This document shows positions 55,548 through 64,000 of a DNA stretch of 64,000 nucleotides, piece by piece. Position 1 is the first letter of the stretch, and each line of letters opens with the position of its first letter. This DNA comes from Terasakiella pusilla DSM 6293 (GTDB lineage Bacteria > Pseudomonadota > Alphaproteobacteria > Rhodospirillales > Terasakiellaceae): positions 62,001 to 126,000 of the forward strand of contig NZ_JHYO01000012.1 in assembly GCF_000688235.1 (NCBI RefSeq), read 5' to 3'. Made by a program: the position numbers and the translations under genes. The notes below the pieces were generated by a model. That model had not been told where the DNA came from and searched no databases. It worked only from the letters and a program-made list of their open reading frames with translations.

Positions 55548-56239
55548 TGGGTGTTATTTATCCGGTTCAAATAGAGTTTTGCGCTTGTTTTACCCGTGAA
55601 GATGATCGTTTTCCCTTTATCAATCAAGCGAAAACCTTCTGCTTCAATGCGACCGAATGGGCCTTGTCCGACCACGGGATTATGGCCTTCCGCCGACCCG
55701 TTAGCCAGATCAATGCCCGTTGTCTGGGTGTGCATCTCATAGCCGGAATCATGGAACAGGTTTACCGCGCCATCCAGTTCAAGGTACTGGGTCGGGCGAT
55801 CGTAAATCCCGTTTTCAGCAGTCAAAACCAGCCATGAACCGTCATTTAAGGTCACGTCCGCCTTGGGGAGCTCCAGCAGAATACTTTGGGTATCGCCATT
55901 TATACGACGGGCAATATCCGCCGTTACCGCAAACGGCTGATTTTCATTATCCGTTCCCGTGTAGCGCGCATTGATCATGGAGGGGTCTTTGGCCTCCGAG
56001 AGTTCAATGTTTGAAAAACCGATGGAAAACCGTTTGGAATCGGCACGTAAATGAGGCCAGATAACAATCATGACCACCAACAGAACCGCAAGCAAAGGGA
56101 ACAGAAGCTTCAGCGTCTGGACAAAGCGGCTGTAGGCACGACTAAAACTGGAAGGCTGCGACAGGCTAATCGCGTGCAGATCACGGTAATCCGTGCGCGA
56201 TTTGGGCGTTTGCCGCAGTGGTGTTTCAGCCAAGGCCAT
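55544..56239 (-). CDS. lptC: LptC, LPS export membrane-anchored protein
   Basis: A 231-aa protein with one membrane segment (about residues 43-63) and a periplasmic jellyroll with DVTLNDGSWLVLTAENGIYD. It passes LPS from LptBFG to LptA. Start ATG at 56239, 24 bp after kdsD. Confidence 0.92.
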   Translation of the reverse strand: MALAETPLRQTPKSRTDYRDLHAISLSQPSSFSRAYSRFVQTLKLLFPLLAVLLVVMIVIWPHLRADSKRFSIGFSNIELSEAKDPSMINARYTGTDNENQPFAVTADIARRINGDTQSILLELPKADVTLNDGSWLVLTAENGIYDRPTQYLELDGAVNLFHDSGYEMHTQTTGIDLANGSAEGHNPVVGQGPFGRIEAEGFRLIDKGKTIIFTGKTSAKLYLNRINNTQ

Positions 56240-56263
56240 AAAGCCGTTCCCTACCCTAAAAGG

Positions 56264-57256
56264 TTATGCAATACCTGCGCGCAGACAGTCATGGATATGG
56301 ATGATACCGATCACAGTCTCTGCCTCGTCCACGACAAAAAGACTTGTGATGGATTTAGAATTCATAATCGCAAGCGCTTCCACAGCAAGCGCCCGCGCGC
56401 CAATTGTCTTGGCACCAACAGTCATAATATCGCCCGCAGACTTTTTAATCAAATCATCTGTCATATGACGGCGCAAATCGCCATCTGTAATGATCCCTAC
56501 CAGCTTTGTCTGTTCATCTGTCACCGCAACACAGCCAAAATGCTTGGCGGTAATTTCCAGCAGAGTATTACTCATCGGGTCTGTCGGACGCACCACGGGC
56601 AAGGCGTCTCCCGAATGCATCAAGTCTTTCACCTTCATCAACTGATTACCCAGACTACCGCCGGGGTGAAACTGCTGAAAATCATCTGCTGAAAAGCCGC
56701 GACGTTCCAGTAAGGCAACCGCCAACGCATCACCAAGCGCTAACGTCAGGGTCGTTGACGTGGTCGGCGCCAATCCCAAAGGGCAAGCTTCTTTCACCGC
56801 TGGCAAAACCAAGCTGACATCTGACGCTTCCGACAGTGTGCTCCCTTTGCGCGATGTAATCGAAATCAACGGAATGGAAAAACGACGGCTATAGGCGATA
56901 AAGTCCGATAATTCGGCTGTTTCCCCTGAATTTGACAAGCCAAGGATCGCATCATCTTGCGTGACCATCCCCAAATCGCCATGACTGGCTTCCCCCGGAT
57001 GGACAAAGAAGGCAGGCGCCCCCGTAGAGGCGAGAGTTGCAGCAATCTTGCGACCGATGTGACCGCTTTTGCCCATCCCTGTCACAACAATCCGCCCTTT
57101 AACCGCTGCTAGAATATCCACCGCTTTTGCGAACCGTTCATCCAAACTATCCGCCAGTGCGAGCAAGCCGTCAGATTCCAGCTTCAAAACATTTTTGGCC
57201 GAAGCCAAATCCTGTTCAACGGGACGGGGTTTTGCGATACGGGAATGGGTGGTCAT
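56264..57256 (-). CDS. kdsD: KdsD, D-arabinose 5-phosphate isomerase
   Basis: A 330-aa enzyme: SIS domain (about residues 40-180: VVTGMGKSGHIGRKIAATLASTG is its core loop, cited in part; SNSGETAE) and two CBS domains in the C-terminal half. It isomerises ribulose 5-phosphate to arabinose 5-phosphate for KDO synthesis, fitting its place before the lpt genes. Confidence 0.94.
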   Translation of the reverse strand: MTTHSRIAKPRPVEQDLASAKNVLKLESDGLLALADSLDERFAKAVDILAAVKGRIVVTGMGKSGHIGRKIAATLASTGAPAFFVHPGEASHGDLGMVTQDDAILGLSNSGETAELSDFIAYSRRFSIPLISITSRKGSTLSEASDVSLVLPAVKEACPLGLAPTTSTTLTLALGDALAVALLERRGFSADDFQQFHPGGSLGNQLMKVKDLMHSGDALPVVRPTDPMSNTLLEITAKHFGCVAVTDEQTKLVGIITDGDLRRHMTDDLIKKSAGDIMTVGAKTIGARALAVEALAIMNSKSITSLFVVDEAETVIGIIHIHDCLRAGIA

Positions 57257-57359
57257 AACTCTACAAACTTAACGGGGTTGAATGTGCATTTAGATATAGG
57301 CGTCAAACGCTTATGACGTCAATGCCTGAGCGTGTATCTTTCGTATAGGTCTCTCTCGA

Positions 57360-57971
57360 TTAATGAGAGAAAATATCCACTTCCGGCCATCCGCCCAGAT
57401 CAAGACGCGCCCGTGTCGGCAAGAAGTCAAAACAGGCTTGTGCGATTTCCTTACGGCCCTCACGCTGTAACATATGCTCCAGAATTTCCTGCAACTGATG
57501 AAGGTAAAGCACATCAGAGGCTGCATATTCTACTTGTGCCGGGCTCAACTCTTCTGTCCCCCAGTAAGAGGATTGTTGCTGCTTTGACAAATCAATGCCC
57601 AGCAATTCCTGACAGAGTGCTTTCAGTCCATGACGATCCGTGTAAGTACGGACTAACTTGGAAGCGATTTTAGTGCAATAAACCGGTGTACAGGTCACAC
57701 CGAGATATTTTTCAATGATCGCCACATCAAAACGGGCAAAGTGAAAGAGCTTTTCGACCGATTGATCAGCCAGCAGTTTTTTAAGATTCGGTGCGTCATA
57801 CACAGGCTCTTTAAAATGCACCAGATGCGCATTGCCGTCCCCGCTGGACAGTTGCACCACACACAAACGGTCACGATGCGGGTTTAAGCCCAGTGTCTCG
57901 CTATCAATGGCAACAGATTTTCCAAAATCCAGACCGGCGGGTAAATCCCCGTAATGCACTTCGATTGCCAT
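57360..57971 (-). CDS. rnd: Ribonuclease D (short form)
   Basis: A 203-aa DEDDy exonuclease: D23/E25 in AIDSETLG, the central FHFARFDVAII aspartate and the YAASDVLYLHQLQ motif. It has only the exonuclease domain; the HRDC domains of E. coli RNase D are absent, as is usual in alphaproteobacteria. Acts in 3' maturation of stable RNAs. Confidence 0.92.
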   Translation of the reverse strand: MAIEVHYGDLPAGLDFGKSVAIDSETLGLNPHRDRLCVVQLSSGDGNAHLVHFKEPVYDAPNLKKLLADQSVEKLFHFARFDVAIIEKYLGVTCTPVYCTKIASKLVRTYTDRHGLKALCQELLGIDLSKQQQSSYWGTEELSPAQVEYAASDVLYLHQLQEILEHMLQREGRKEIAQACFDFLPTRARLDLGGWPEVDIFSH

Positions 57972-58100
57972 GATAATCCCTCTTTAATACTCTGCAATAA
58001 TTCAGTTCTGTTCCTTATATGTGTTTATGAAACAAAAGAGAAGACCCGCGTTGAGGAAATTGAGGTAAAAATAAATCTAAAAAAGGCAAATTTCAGACAT

Positions 58101-58133
58101 AAAAAAACCTTCGTTTCCGATAAGGAACGAAGG
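58101..58133 (-). terminator. Intrinsic terminator after tRNA-Leu
   Basis: CCTTCGTTCC and GGAAACGAAGG (one bulged base) form a stem on the minus strand, followed by seven T, 39 bp after the tRNA 3' end. Confidence 0.85.
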
Positions 58134-58171
58134 CATTCTATTTGGTAGAAGGCATCATCTACAAAAGTAAA

Positions 58172-58258
<87 letters not shown>

Positions 58259-58294
58259 ACAGTCTCTAGCGTTTAACCGCCGAGGACGAGGCGG

Positions 58295-58323
58295 GTTTTA
58301 AGGCCGTTCAGATGAGAAGTCAA
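58295..58323 (-). promoter_or_regulatory. Probable promoter of tRNA-Leu
   Basis: TTGACT and TAAAAC hexamers with a 17-base spacer lie on the minus strand, placing transcription start about 30 bp before the tRNA 5' end. Confidence 0.5.
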
Positions 58324-58459
58324 CACAAATTGTGAAATATTTTTAAAAACATTTTTCACCTAGCCAAATCATAAGGTTGTCGCTTGCCATTAAGGGGTAT
58401 ATAACCGCATAAGTACGTTAAATATACAGGCATGGAACAGAGCTTTAAGGAGAAGGTCT

Positions 58460-59476
58460 ATGGGGCGTCGTATTGCAACAGTGTTCGGTGGGTCAGGTTT
58501 TCTGGGTCGTCACATCGTCAAACGTCTGGCAGAAAAAGGATATACCGTTCGGGTTGCAGTTCGCGATGTGGAATCCGCCATGTGCGTTAAACCCTACGGC
58601 GATCCGGGTCAGATTATCCTGCAAGCCTGCAACATCCGTAAATATGATATGGTGGAACGCAGCGTTCAGGGCGCAGATGTCGTCTTTAACCTCGTTGGCC
58701 TGTTGTCCCCTTGGGGCAAACAGTCTTTCGGCAAAGTCCATGTGGATGGGGCGGCAAATATCGCAAAGGCCTGTACGAAAGCAGGTGTTGCCAATCTGAT
58801 CCATTTGTCTGCCATTGGCGCAGACGTAAACGCCGAAGCTGAATATGCCCGCACCAAAGGTGTTGGCGAAGCTGAAGTCTTAAAAGCTTACCCGAACGCA
58901 ACCATCTTGCGCCCCAGCGTTGTCTTTGGCCCCGAAGACGGGTTCTTTAACCTGTTTGCCGGCCTGATGCGCTTTACCCCCGCCCTGCCCGTCATCGGCG
59001 CACCCCTGTTCCCCGAAGTGAAATTTGAAAACGGCGAACTGGACATCAACCTTTACGGTGATGGTGGGGCGAAACTCCAGCCGGTTTATGTGGGCGATGT
59101 GGCGCAAGCCGCGGTCAACGCAATTGACAATGACGCAGCCAAAGGCAAAATCTTTGAACTGGGTGGCCCGGAAGTCATGACCTTTATGGGCGTGATGAAA
59201 CGCATCTTGAAACAGACGGAACGTAAGCGTTTCCTCGTCCCTGTTGCGATCCCTTTTGCAAAGATCCTCGGTGGGATCATCGGCTTTTTGCCCAACCCAA
59301 TCCTGACACGCGATCAAGTCACCATGCTGGAAACCGACAATGTGGTCAGCGACGGCGCTTTGACACTGAAGGATCTGGGCGTGGAACCGACATTGGCAGA
59401 TGTGATCCTGCCGACCTATCTGGCTCGCTTCAAGCAGCTCAAAAAACAGTCCCGCCATATCGAGCGCCGCATCTAA
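58460..59476 (+). CDS. NDUFA9-like complex I-associated NAD(P)-binding protein
   Basis: A 338-aa extended short-chain dehydrogenase/reductase. The nucleotide motif GGSGFLGRH is near residue 9, the second strand R at VAVRD. The YARTK stretch holds the Tyr-x-x-x-Lys pair, and the sequence matches the complex I NDUFA9 family found in alphaproteobacteria and mitochondria. AAGGAGAAGG precedes the ATG. Probably an accessory or assembly protein of NADH dehydrogenase; no nuo genes are in the window. Confidence 0.87.
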   Translation: MGRRIATVFGGSGFLGRHIVKRLAEKGYTVRVAVRDVESAMCVKPYGDPGQIILQACNIRKYDMVERSVQGADVVFNLVGLLSPWGKQSFGKVHVDGAANIAKACTKAGVANLIHLSAIGADVNAEAEYARTKGVGEAEVLKAYPNATILRPSVVFGPEDGFFNLFAGLMRFTPALPVIGAPLFPEVKFENGELDINLYGDGGAKLQPVYVGDVAQAAVNAIDNDAAKGKIFELGGPEVMTFMGVMKRILKQTERKRFLVPVAIPFAKILGGIIGFLPNPILTRDQVTMLETDNVVSDGALTLKDLGVEPTLADVILPTYLARFKQLKKQSRHIERRI

Positions 59477-59502
59477 GCTGACTAAACACTCCGCTAGAAA
59501 AC

Positions 59503-59534
59503 AGGCCTTGGGGTTCCCCCCCTTGGCCTTTTTT
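59503..59534 (+). terminator. Weak intrinsic terminator after the NDUFA9-like gene
   Basis: AGGCC and GGCCT pair around a GC-rich interior (GGGG/CCCC with two TT mismatches), followed by six T. Confidence 0.5.
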
Positions 59535-59620
59535 CATGAGGGGCTTACACTAAAATTGACAGCCCCTTGCTGGCCCCTTATATCCAATAGGTAAGATTTA
59601 TCAAAAACGGAGTTGCCGCC

Positions 59621-59854
59621 ATGGCTATGGAAGCCCACGAAATCGAAAAACTGATCAAAGACGGACTACCGGATGCTGAGGTGCGCATTGAAGATTTGCG
59701 CGGCGATGGCGACCATTATGCGGCCTATGTTGTGTCCAAATCCTTTGAAGGCAAATCACGCGTGCAGCAGCACCAAATGGTATATAATGCCCTGCAAGGT
59801 AAAATGGGCGGTGAACTGCACGCTCTTGCCTTACAGACCAGTATTCCTGAATAA
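59621..59854 (+). CDS. bolA: BolA/IbaG family protein
   Basis: A 77-aa protein with the conserved RVQQHQMVYNAL helix and the BolA fold pattern. BolA proteins bind [2Fe-2S] clusters together with CGFS glutaredoxins, and grxD lies 1 kb downstream. GGAG eight bases before the ATG. Separated from grxD by a transporter gene. Confidence 0.92.
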   Translation: MAMEAHEIEKLIKDGLPDAEVRIEDLRGDGDHYAAYVVSKSFEGKSRVQQHQMVYNALQGKMGGELHALALQTSIPE

Positions 59855-59865
59855 AGCGCACCGCG

Positions 59866-60792
59866 TTGTCCTCCCCCCACGTGCCGCAACGTCAAGGCTT
59901 AGATCAGACCCAACTTGCCACACTGGCGGCGGTCATCGCCTGCATTTCTTGGGGGATGTTTGGCCTGTATTTCAAGATACTGGACCAAGTCTCCCCTCTT
60001 GAAATTCTTTCCCACCGGATCCTTTGGTCCGTGGGTTTATTAGCGATTTTAATAACGGTCCTGAACAAATGGCCGGAAATTATCCCCATTTTACGCAGTC
60101 CCAAAAGACTCGCCATTTACGCCCTGAGCGCCCTGCTGATTTCAGTTAACTGGGGCATGTATATCTATGCGGTGACAAGTGGACAGGCCCTTGAAGCGAG
60201 CATGGGTTATTTTATCATGCCACTGGTAGCGGTTATGCTGGGCGGGATCTTTTTTGCTGAACGTTTTTCCAAACCGCAACTTGCCGCCATCGCGCTTGCC
60301 GTCGTCGGCGTGATCTATCAGGTTGTTTTTTATGGCAGTCCGCCATGGATTGCCCTGTGTCTTGCGTTTTCTTTTGGGTTTTACGGCATGATCCGCAAAA
60401 AGGCAGAAGCCGATGCCATCTCCGGCCTGTTTCTCGAAACCTTGCTGATCAGCCCCCTTGCCCTCGGCTTCATGGCATATGCCGCCCATCAGGGCGAGCT
60501 GTTCTACCTCACCGCCGGTTGGGACTTTAAGGCACTGCTGATGTTTGCAGGCGTCGTCACCACCTTCCCGCTGGTGCTGTTTGCCTATGGCGCGCGACAT
60601 TTGCGCTATTCTACCGTTGGGATTATCCAGTACATCAACCCATCGGCCCAGTTCCTCATCGCTGTCTTTATTTTTGGGGAAGCCTTTACGCTTCACACCC
60701 TAATTACCTTTGCCTGCATCTGGGCAGCACTTTTGCTCTATTCACAGAATAGTTATGCCCAGTCCCGCAGAAACAAGAGGGCAAATTCTTGA
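59866..60792 (+). CDS. rarD: RarD-like EamA transporter
   Basis: A 308-aa protein with ten hydrophobic segments. CISWGMFGLYFKILDQVSPLE, SVNWGMYIYAV and YINPSAQFLIAV are RarD-family blocks. No good ATG exists; the start is taken as TTG at 59866, with GTG at 59881 as alternative, and neither has a strong ribosome site. Substrate unknown. Lies between bolA and grxD. Confidence 0.85.
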   Translation: MSSPHVPQRQGLDQTQLATLAAVIACISWGMFGLYFKILDQVSPLEILSHRILWSVGLLAILITVLNKWPEIIPILRSPKRLAIYALSALLISVNWGMYIYAVTSGQALEASMGYFIMPLVAVMLGGIFFAERFSKPQLAAIALAVVGVIYQVVFYGSPPWIALCLAFSFGFYGMIRKKAEADAISGLFLETLLISPLALGFMAYAAHQGELFYLTAGWDFKALLMFAGVVTTFPLVLFAYGARHLRYSTVGIIQYINPSAQFLIAVFIFGEAFTLHTLITFACIWAALLLYSQNSYAQSRRNKRANS

Positions 60793-60858
60793 CAAACGGG
60801 CTCAGGTAAGCCATATCGGTAGCAACTTAAAATGCTTTTTAATAAGGAATTGTATGTC

Positions 60859-61191
60859 ATGAGTGACAATCCGGTTTTCGATCGTATCCAACAAGACATC
60901 AACGACAACGACGTCATGCTCTTCATGAAGGGCTCGCCGATGTTCCCGCAATGTGGCTTTTCTGCAGCGGTTGTTCAGGTTCTGACGCATCTCGGCGTTA
61001 AGTTTAAAGGCGTTGACGTTCTGACCGATCCGGAAATCCGCGAAGGCATCAAACAGTTTTCCAGCTGGCCGACGATTCCTCAGCTTTACGTTAAAGGTGA
61101 ATTTATCGGTGGCTGTGATATCGTGCGCGAAATGTTCGACAATGGCGAATTGGCACAACTGTTGAAAGACAAAGGCATCGAAGCTGCTTAA
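60859..61191 (+). CDS. grxD: Monothiol glutaredoxin Grx4 (CGFS type)
   Basis: A 110-aa protein with the active-site CGFS (Cys32), [19 protein letters not shown] glutathione-binding segment and normal length. It carries or delivers [2Fe-2S] clusters with BolA. AAGGA about ten bases before the ATG at 60859. Confidence 0.95.
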   Translation: MSDNPVFDRIQQDINDNDVMLFMKGSPMFPQCGFSAAVVQVLTHLGVKFKGVDVLTDPEIREGIKQFSSWPTIPQLYVKGEFIGGCDIVREMFDNGELAQLLKDKGIEAA

Positions 61192-61213
61192 CGCGCCTCT
61201 CGCCTGATAGATA

Positions 61214-61248
61214 TAAAAAAGCCTCCTTTGATCGGGAGGCTTTTTTTT
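61214..61248. terminator. Bidirectional terminator after grxD
   Basis: GCCTCC and GGAGGC around TTTGATCG, flanked by A6 and T8. It touches the stop codon of the convergent gene. Confidence 0.9.
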
Positions 61249-61825
61249 ATTTCGGTAAATCCCGCCGGACTTGCTCCTGCAAATCTTCTAGTGCGGTCAA
61301 CAGCTTCTCGGTTACCACGCCCAACTCCGTTACAAAAACCTTCTCCAGCTGAGGGGCCTCCACATGTAACATCCCATTTATCTTAAGGAGAGGCGTGCTG
61401 TTTTCATATTCATAGCCGAAATCCTCTTCCAGCATCTTTGCAAAAGCGGCCTCTCTTAACACGTTTTGGGTGATATAGACCTCATAGCTCACAAGGCAGT
61501 GCCCACTTTCGTCCAAAGCTGCGAAATGATCCACATCTATTCTAAAGTGATAGATTTTTTCGCTCTCAACCAACCGGTGATGACGTGCGAGGACGCCTTC
61601 AACAACCTCGCGACTATTGTCCGCCTTGATCGTACATGTCTCGCCGTCCCCCTCATGAACATTGATCCCCAGCTTTTCATCCTTCGTGATCCGCAAAAGA
61701 AATTGAACATTTCCATAAACTTCAATTTCACTATGCGACGAGTCCAAAGCCTCATCCGCCATTGACGAGGACAAAACAGCACTTGCACCAAGCAAAACAA
61801 CGAATATTCCAAGCAACCTGTTCAT
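61247..61825 (-). CDS. Secreted protein of unknown function, downstream of a hybrid kinase
   Basis: A 192-aa protein with a signal peptide (MNRLLGIFVVLLGASAVLSSSMA, cleavage near residue 23). The mature part has mixed strands and helices and two Cys (GETCTIKAD, ESGHCLVSYEV) that could form a disulfide. It lies 33 bp after the hybrid kinase gene and is likely co-transcribed, so it may sense or modulate a signal for that kinase. Family not recognised. Confidence 0.75.
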   Translation of the reverse strand: MNRLLGIFVVLLGASAVLSSSMADEALDSSHSEIEVYGNVQFLLRITKDEKLGINVHEGDGETCTIKADNSREVVEGVLARHHRLVESEKIYHFRIDVDHFAALDESGHCLVSYEVYITQNVLREAAFAKMLEEDFGYEYENSTPLLKINGMLHVEAPQLEKVFVTELGVVTEKLLTALEDLQEQVRRDLPK

Positions 61826-61858
61826 ATAAATCCTCCCCCCTTTTCTTTCGAAGTAGGT

Positions 61859-63661
61859 TCAACGCATGTGATCGTAGATATGCTTTTTCAAGAGATTGAA
61901 CGAGAAGGGTTTGTGCACAACGCCGTTCATCCCGGCTTCCAAACATCTTTGCTTCGTATGCGCAAACGCATCTGCCGTCAGCCCCAGAATCGGCACATTT
62001 TTACCGTCTTCCTTTTGCCGTATATTATAAGTTGCTTCCAACCCATCCATATTCGGCATATTTACATCCATCAAAATCAAATCAGGCTGAACCTTGTCAA
62101 ACAATTGCAAGGCCTCGACCCCGTCATGGGCAATGGTTACCTTCATCCCCAAATTTTCAACAAAGCCTTTCGCAACCGCACTGTTGACGATATTATCCTC
62201 TGCAATCAATACTCGCAGGCCCTCCAACGGCAAAATCCCATTTGTCCCTGAGATTTCCTCGACCTCCAGGTCCTGCAATTGGGCACGTTTCAAGGGCAGC
62301 ATCACCCGAAAGACGGACCCTTTGCCCCATCGGCTGTCTGCCTGTATATCACCGCCCATCAACGTACTAATTTCCTTAACGATGGAAAGCCCCAGACCGG
62401 AGCCGCCATAATGACGGGTCGTCGAACTATCTGCCTGTTTAAATTTTTCAAAAACTTGCGCCAAAGCTTCAACCGTCATGCCGATCCCTGTATCCGACAC
62501 TTCAATGCAAATCCGGCTTACCCCCTCCTCATCATCACCTTTTTTCGCGAGTTCAAAGACATTGACGTCAACTTGACCTTCATGGGTAAACTTGATCGCA
62601 TTGCTGAGAAGGTTGGAAACAATCTGACGGAGCTTGGTCGGGTCACACATCCAGTAACTACCCGCCTCCAGCGTGCTGTGGTAATTAACCAAAACACCCT
62701 TTTCACTCCCCAGGTTATTATAAAAATCCGTGGTCATGCTCAGGGTGTAATACACATCGACAGGGACAACCTCCAACTCCACCTGACCGGCTTCAATCTT
62801 TGTAAGATCAAGCACATTATTGAGCATGCTTAACAACAGTTGCCCCGAAGACTGGATCAGCGTCAGGTGATAACGTTCTTCCTTTGTAAATTTATTAATG
62901 TCCAATAATTGCACTAGACCAAGAATACCATTCAAGGGTGTTCTAATCTCATGGCTCATCGCCGACAGAAACTCTGATTTCACTTCGCTCGCGCGCTGTG
63001 CATCGCGATATCTGGAAGTAACCTGATCCACAAGAATCAAAGTAAAGAGGGTCATAACGATGACCAAAAGCACCATCAAGTACCCGAGCTTAATATAAAT
63101 GGATATTCCGTCTTCTTTGGCCCTGACCTCCGTTAACACCCTCACTGTATGGGACGCTACACTTTGATAAAGGATGTTAAATGCTTCCAATGCCGGGGCA
63201 TCGTCCACTTTGACCTGCGCATCATCTTTGGAAAGGCGGCTCAAAGTCCGCACACGGGGAAGATCCGTAAGCTTCTCTTTATAGCTGCCCAACACCGCTT
63301 CAATGGCATCCAACGCCTGCAGCTCTATCGGGGCGGACAGCTGTTTTCTCAAGATAGAGAGATCGGTGAGGGCGTTCTCATAATTTTTGAGAAGATTCTG
63401 TCTGTAAACGTCATCACGGCGCAGCACATAATTTTTGAAATTATGAATAAATCCGCCATAGCCGATATCCGCATTCAATTTAGCCAAACTACTTTGTACA
63501 TCCTCGACCACCTCAAGGCGCTCACGTAGCACCTGCGAGACATCGTCAAACTTCCGTTCCAGATGCACAATGTAAAACCCGAGAAGCAACACGATGAGAG
63601 CAGACAACACAAGGGTCATTCTCTTAATCAGCCGACTATTCTGAACAATCAAATTCATCAT
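61859..63661 (-). CDS. Hybrid sensor histidine kinase with receiver domain
   Basis: A 600-aa protein. Membrane segments near residues 14-31 and 190-212 flank a helical periplasmic sensor. HisKA (SAMSHEIRTPLNGILG), HATPase (N box NLLSNAIKFTH, G1 SDTGIGM, G2 GGSGLGLSI) and a C-terminal receiver (LIAEDN, LILMDVNMPNMDG) complete it. No HPt domain, so a separate phosphotransfer protein is expected. Confidence 0.93.
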   Translation of the reverse strand: MMNLIVQNSRLIKRMTLVLSALIVLLLGFYIVHLERKFDDVSQVLRERLEVVEDVQSSLAKLNADIGYGGFIHNFKNYVLRRDDVYRQNLLKNYENALTDLSILRKQLSAPIELQALDAIEAVLGSYKEKLTDLPRVRTLSRLSKDDAQVKVDDAPALEAFNILYQSVASHTVRVLTEVRAKEDGISIYIKLGYLMVLLVIVMTLFTLILVDQVTSRYRDAQRASEVKSEFLSAMSHEIRTPLNGILGLVQLLDINKFTKEERYHLTLIQSSGQLLLSMLNNVLDLTKIEAGQVELEVVPVDVYYTLSMTTDFYNNLGSEKGVLVNYHSTLEAGSYWMCDPTKLRQIVSNLLSNAIKFTHEGQVDVNVFELAKKGDDEEGVSRICIEVSDTGIGMTVEALAQVFEKFKQADSSTTRHYGGSGLGLSIVKEISTLMGGDIQADSRWGKGSVFRVMLPLKRAQLQDLEVEEISGTNGILPLEGLRVLIAEDNIVNSAVAKGFVENLGMKVTIAHDGVEALQLFDKVQPDLILMDVNMPNMDGLEATYNIRQKEDGKNVPILGLTADAFAHTKQRCLEAGMNGVVHKPFSFNLLKKHIYDHMR

Positions 63662-63816
63662 AGTTTCCCAAAGCTCAAAACTTAGAACAGGTATATTCTT
63701 CTATATAGAATAGGACAAAACTCAACCCTATTAAACCTATAATTTACGGCCTTTTCAAAAATCGGCTGAAAACTCAAGTAGATACGAAATCGTGATCACA
63801 ACTATGGCCAGAACGC

Positions 63817-63853
63817 AAAAAAAAGACACCCGACCAAATGGCCGGGTGTCTTT
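63817..63853 (-). terminator. Intrinsic terminator after rpsD
   Basis: GACACCCG and CGGGTGTC form a perfect 8-bp stem, followed by eight T on the minus strand. Confidence 0.9.
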
Positions 63854-63875
63854 CGTTGGTTTCGTCTCGTAAAAA

Positions 63876-64000
63876 TTAACGAGAGTAATATTCGATAACC
63901 AAGTTCGGTTCCATTTGAACCGGGTACGGTACGTCTTCCAGCTTCGGTACGCGGACGAACGTGCCAGTCATTTTCTTGTGGTCTACGTCGAGGTATTCAG
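63876..64000 (-). CDS. rpsD: Ribosomal protein S4 (C-terminal fragment at window edge)
   Basis: The last 41 codons of the reading frame are visible. The translated end ([20 protein letters not shown] then NLVIEYYSR and a stop) is the S4 C-terminus. The gene continues beyond 64000. Confidence 0.88.
   Translation of the reverse strand, partial: EYLDVDHKKMTGTFVRVPKLEDVPYPVQMEPNLVIEYYSR

Overview
The window looks like chromosomal DNA of an alphaproteobacterium, probably of the Rhodospirillales type. This is inferred from gene content and order: lptC-lptA-lptB-rpoN-hpf-ptsN, a chorismate mutase/hisC/tyrC block divergent from metX-metW, an NDUFA9-like protein, a CHCC zinc-finger protein of the complex I type, a short ribonuclease D, and BolA near a CGFS glutaredoxin. 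Genes are dense, often overlap by 1-8 bp, and no insertion sequence, prophage or CRISPR array is visible.

Region 1 (about 2-23 kb) is a phenylacetate catabolic island. One minus-strand group carries a flavodoxin, the aldehyde dehydrogenase paaN, paaY and a MarR regulator. A plus-strand group starts with a 256-aa PaaA/PaaC-family protein and continues paaG-paaH-paaI-paaJ-paaK. Further right, on the minus strand, lie a second PaaA-like diiron protein (275 aa) with a 133-aa partner of no known family, a complete branched-chain-type ABC importer livK-livHMGF, a hemerythrin and an MFS exporter. A PaaX-type regulator overlapped by an adrenodoxin-reductase-like NADPH reductase closes the island. The usual epoxidase operon paaABCDE is absent from the window. 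I infer an alternative phenylacetyl-CoA epoxidase: NADPH to FprA-type reductase to flavodoxin to a heteromeric diiron oxygenase, in which one PaaA-like subunit keeps the ligand residues and the other has a Lys at a ligand position. A shared 13-bp motif, TGTATC followed by about TATTAA, lies upstream of both oxygenase genes, paaG and paaX. This is the best candidate for an undescribed system here.

Region 2 (22.7-37 kb): a minus-strand operon gloB-gst-cupin-small membrane protein-symporter/histidine kinase; a methyltransferase and a periplasmic solute-binding protein; metW-metX; chorismate mutase with a degenerate prephenate dehydratase-like tail, hisC and tyrC; then a periplasmic protein built of about 38-residue repeats paired with a chemoreceptor.

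Region 3 (37-52 kb): methionine sulfoxide repair (msrPQ), slyX, two related small proteins of unknown family, polA, an ABC ATPase without permease followed by a lipoprotein hydrolase, a transporter, a glutathione transferase, an M17 aminopeptidase, a MarR protein, a DUF2157-like membrane protein and ptsN-hpf.

Region 4 (52-64 kb): rpoN, LPS transport genes lptBAC, kdsD, rnd, tRNA-Leu(CAG), the NDUFA9-like gene, bolA, rarD-like, grxD, a secreted unknown next to a hybrid histidine kinase, and the 3' end of rpsD at the right edge. The left edge cuts a response-regulator/PAS protein.
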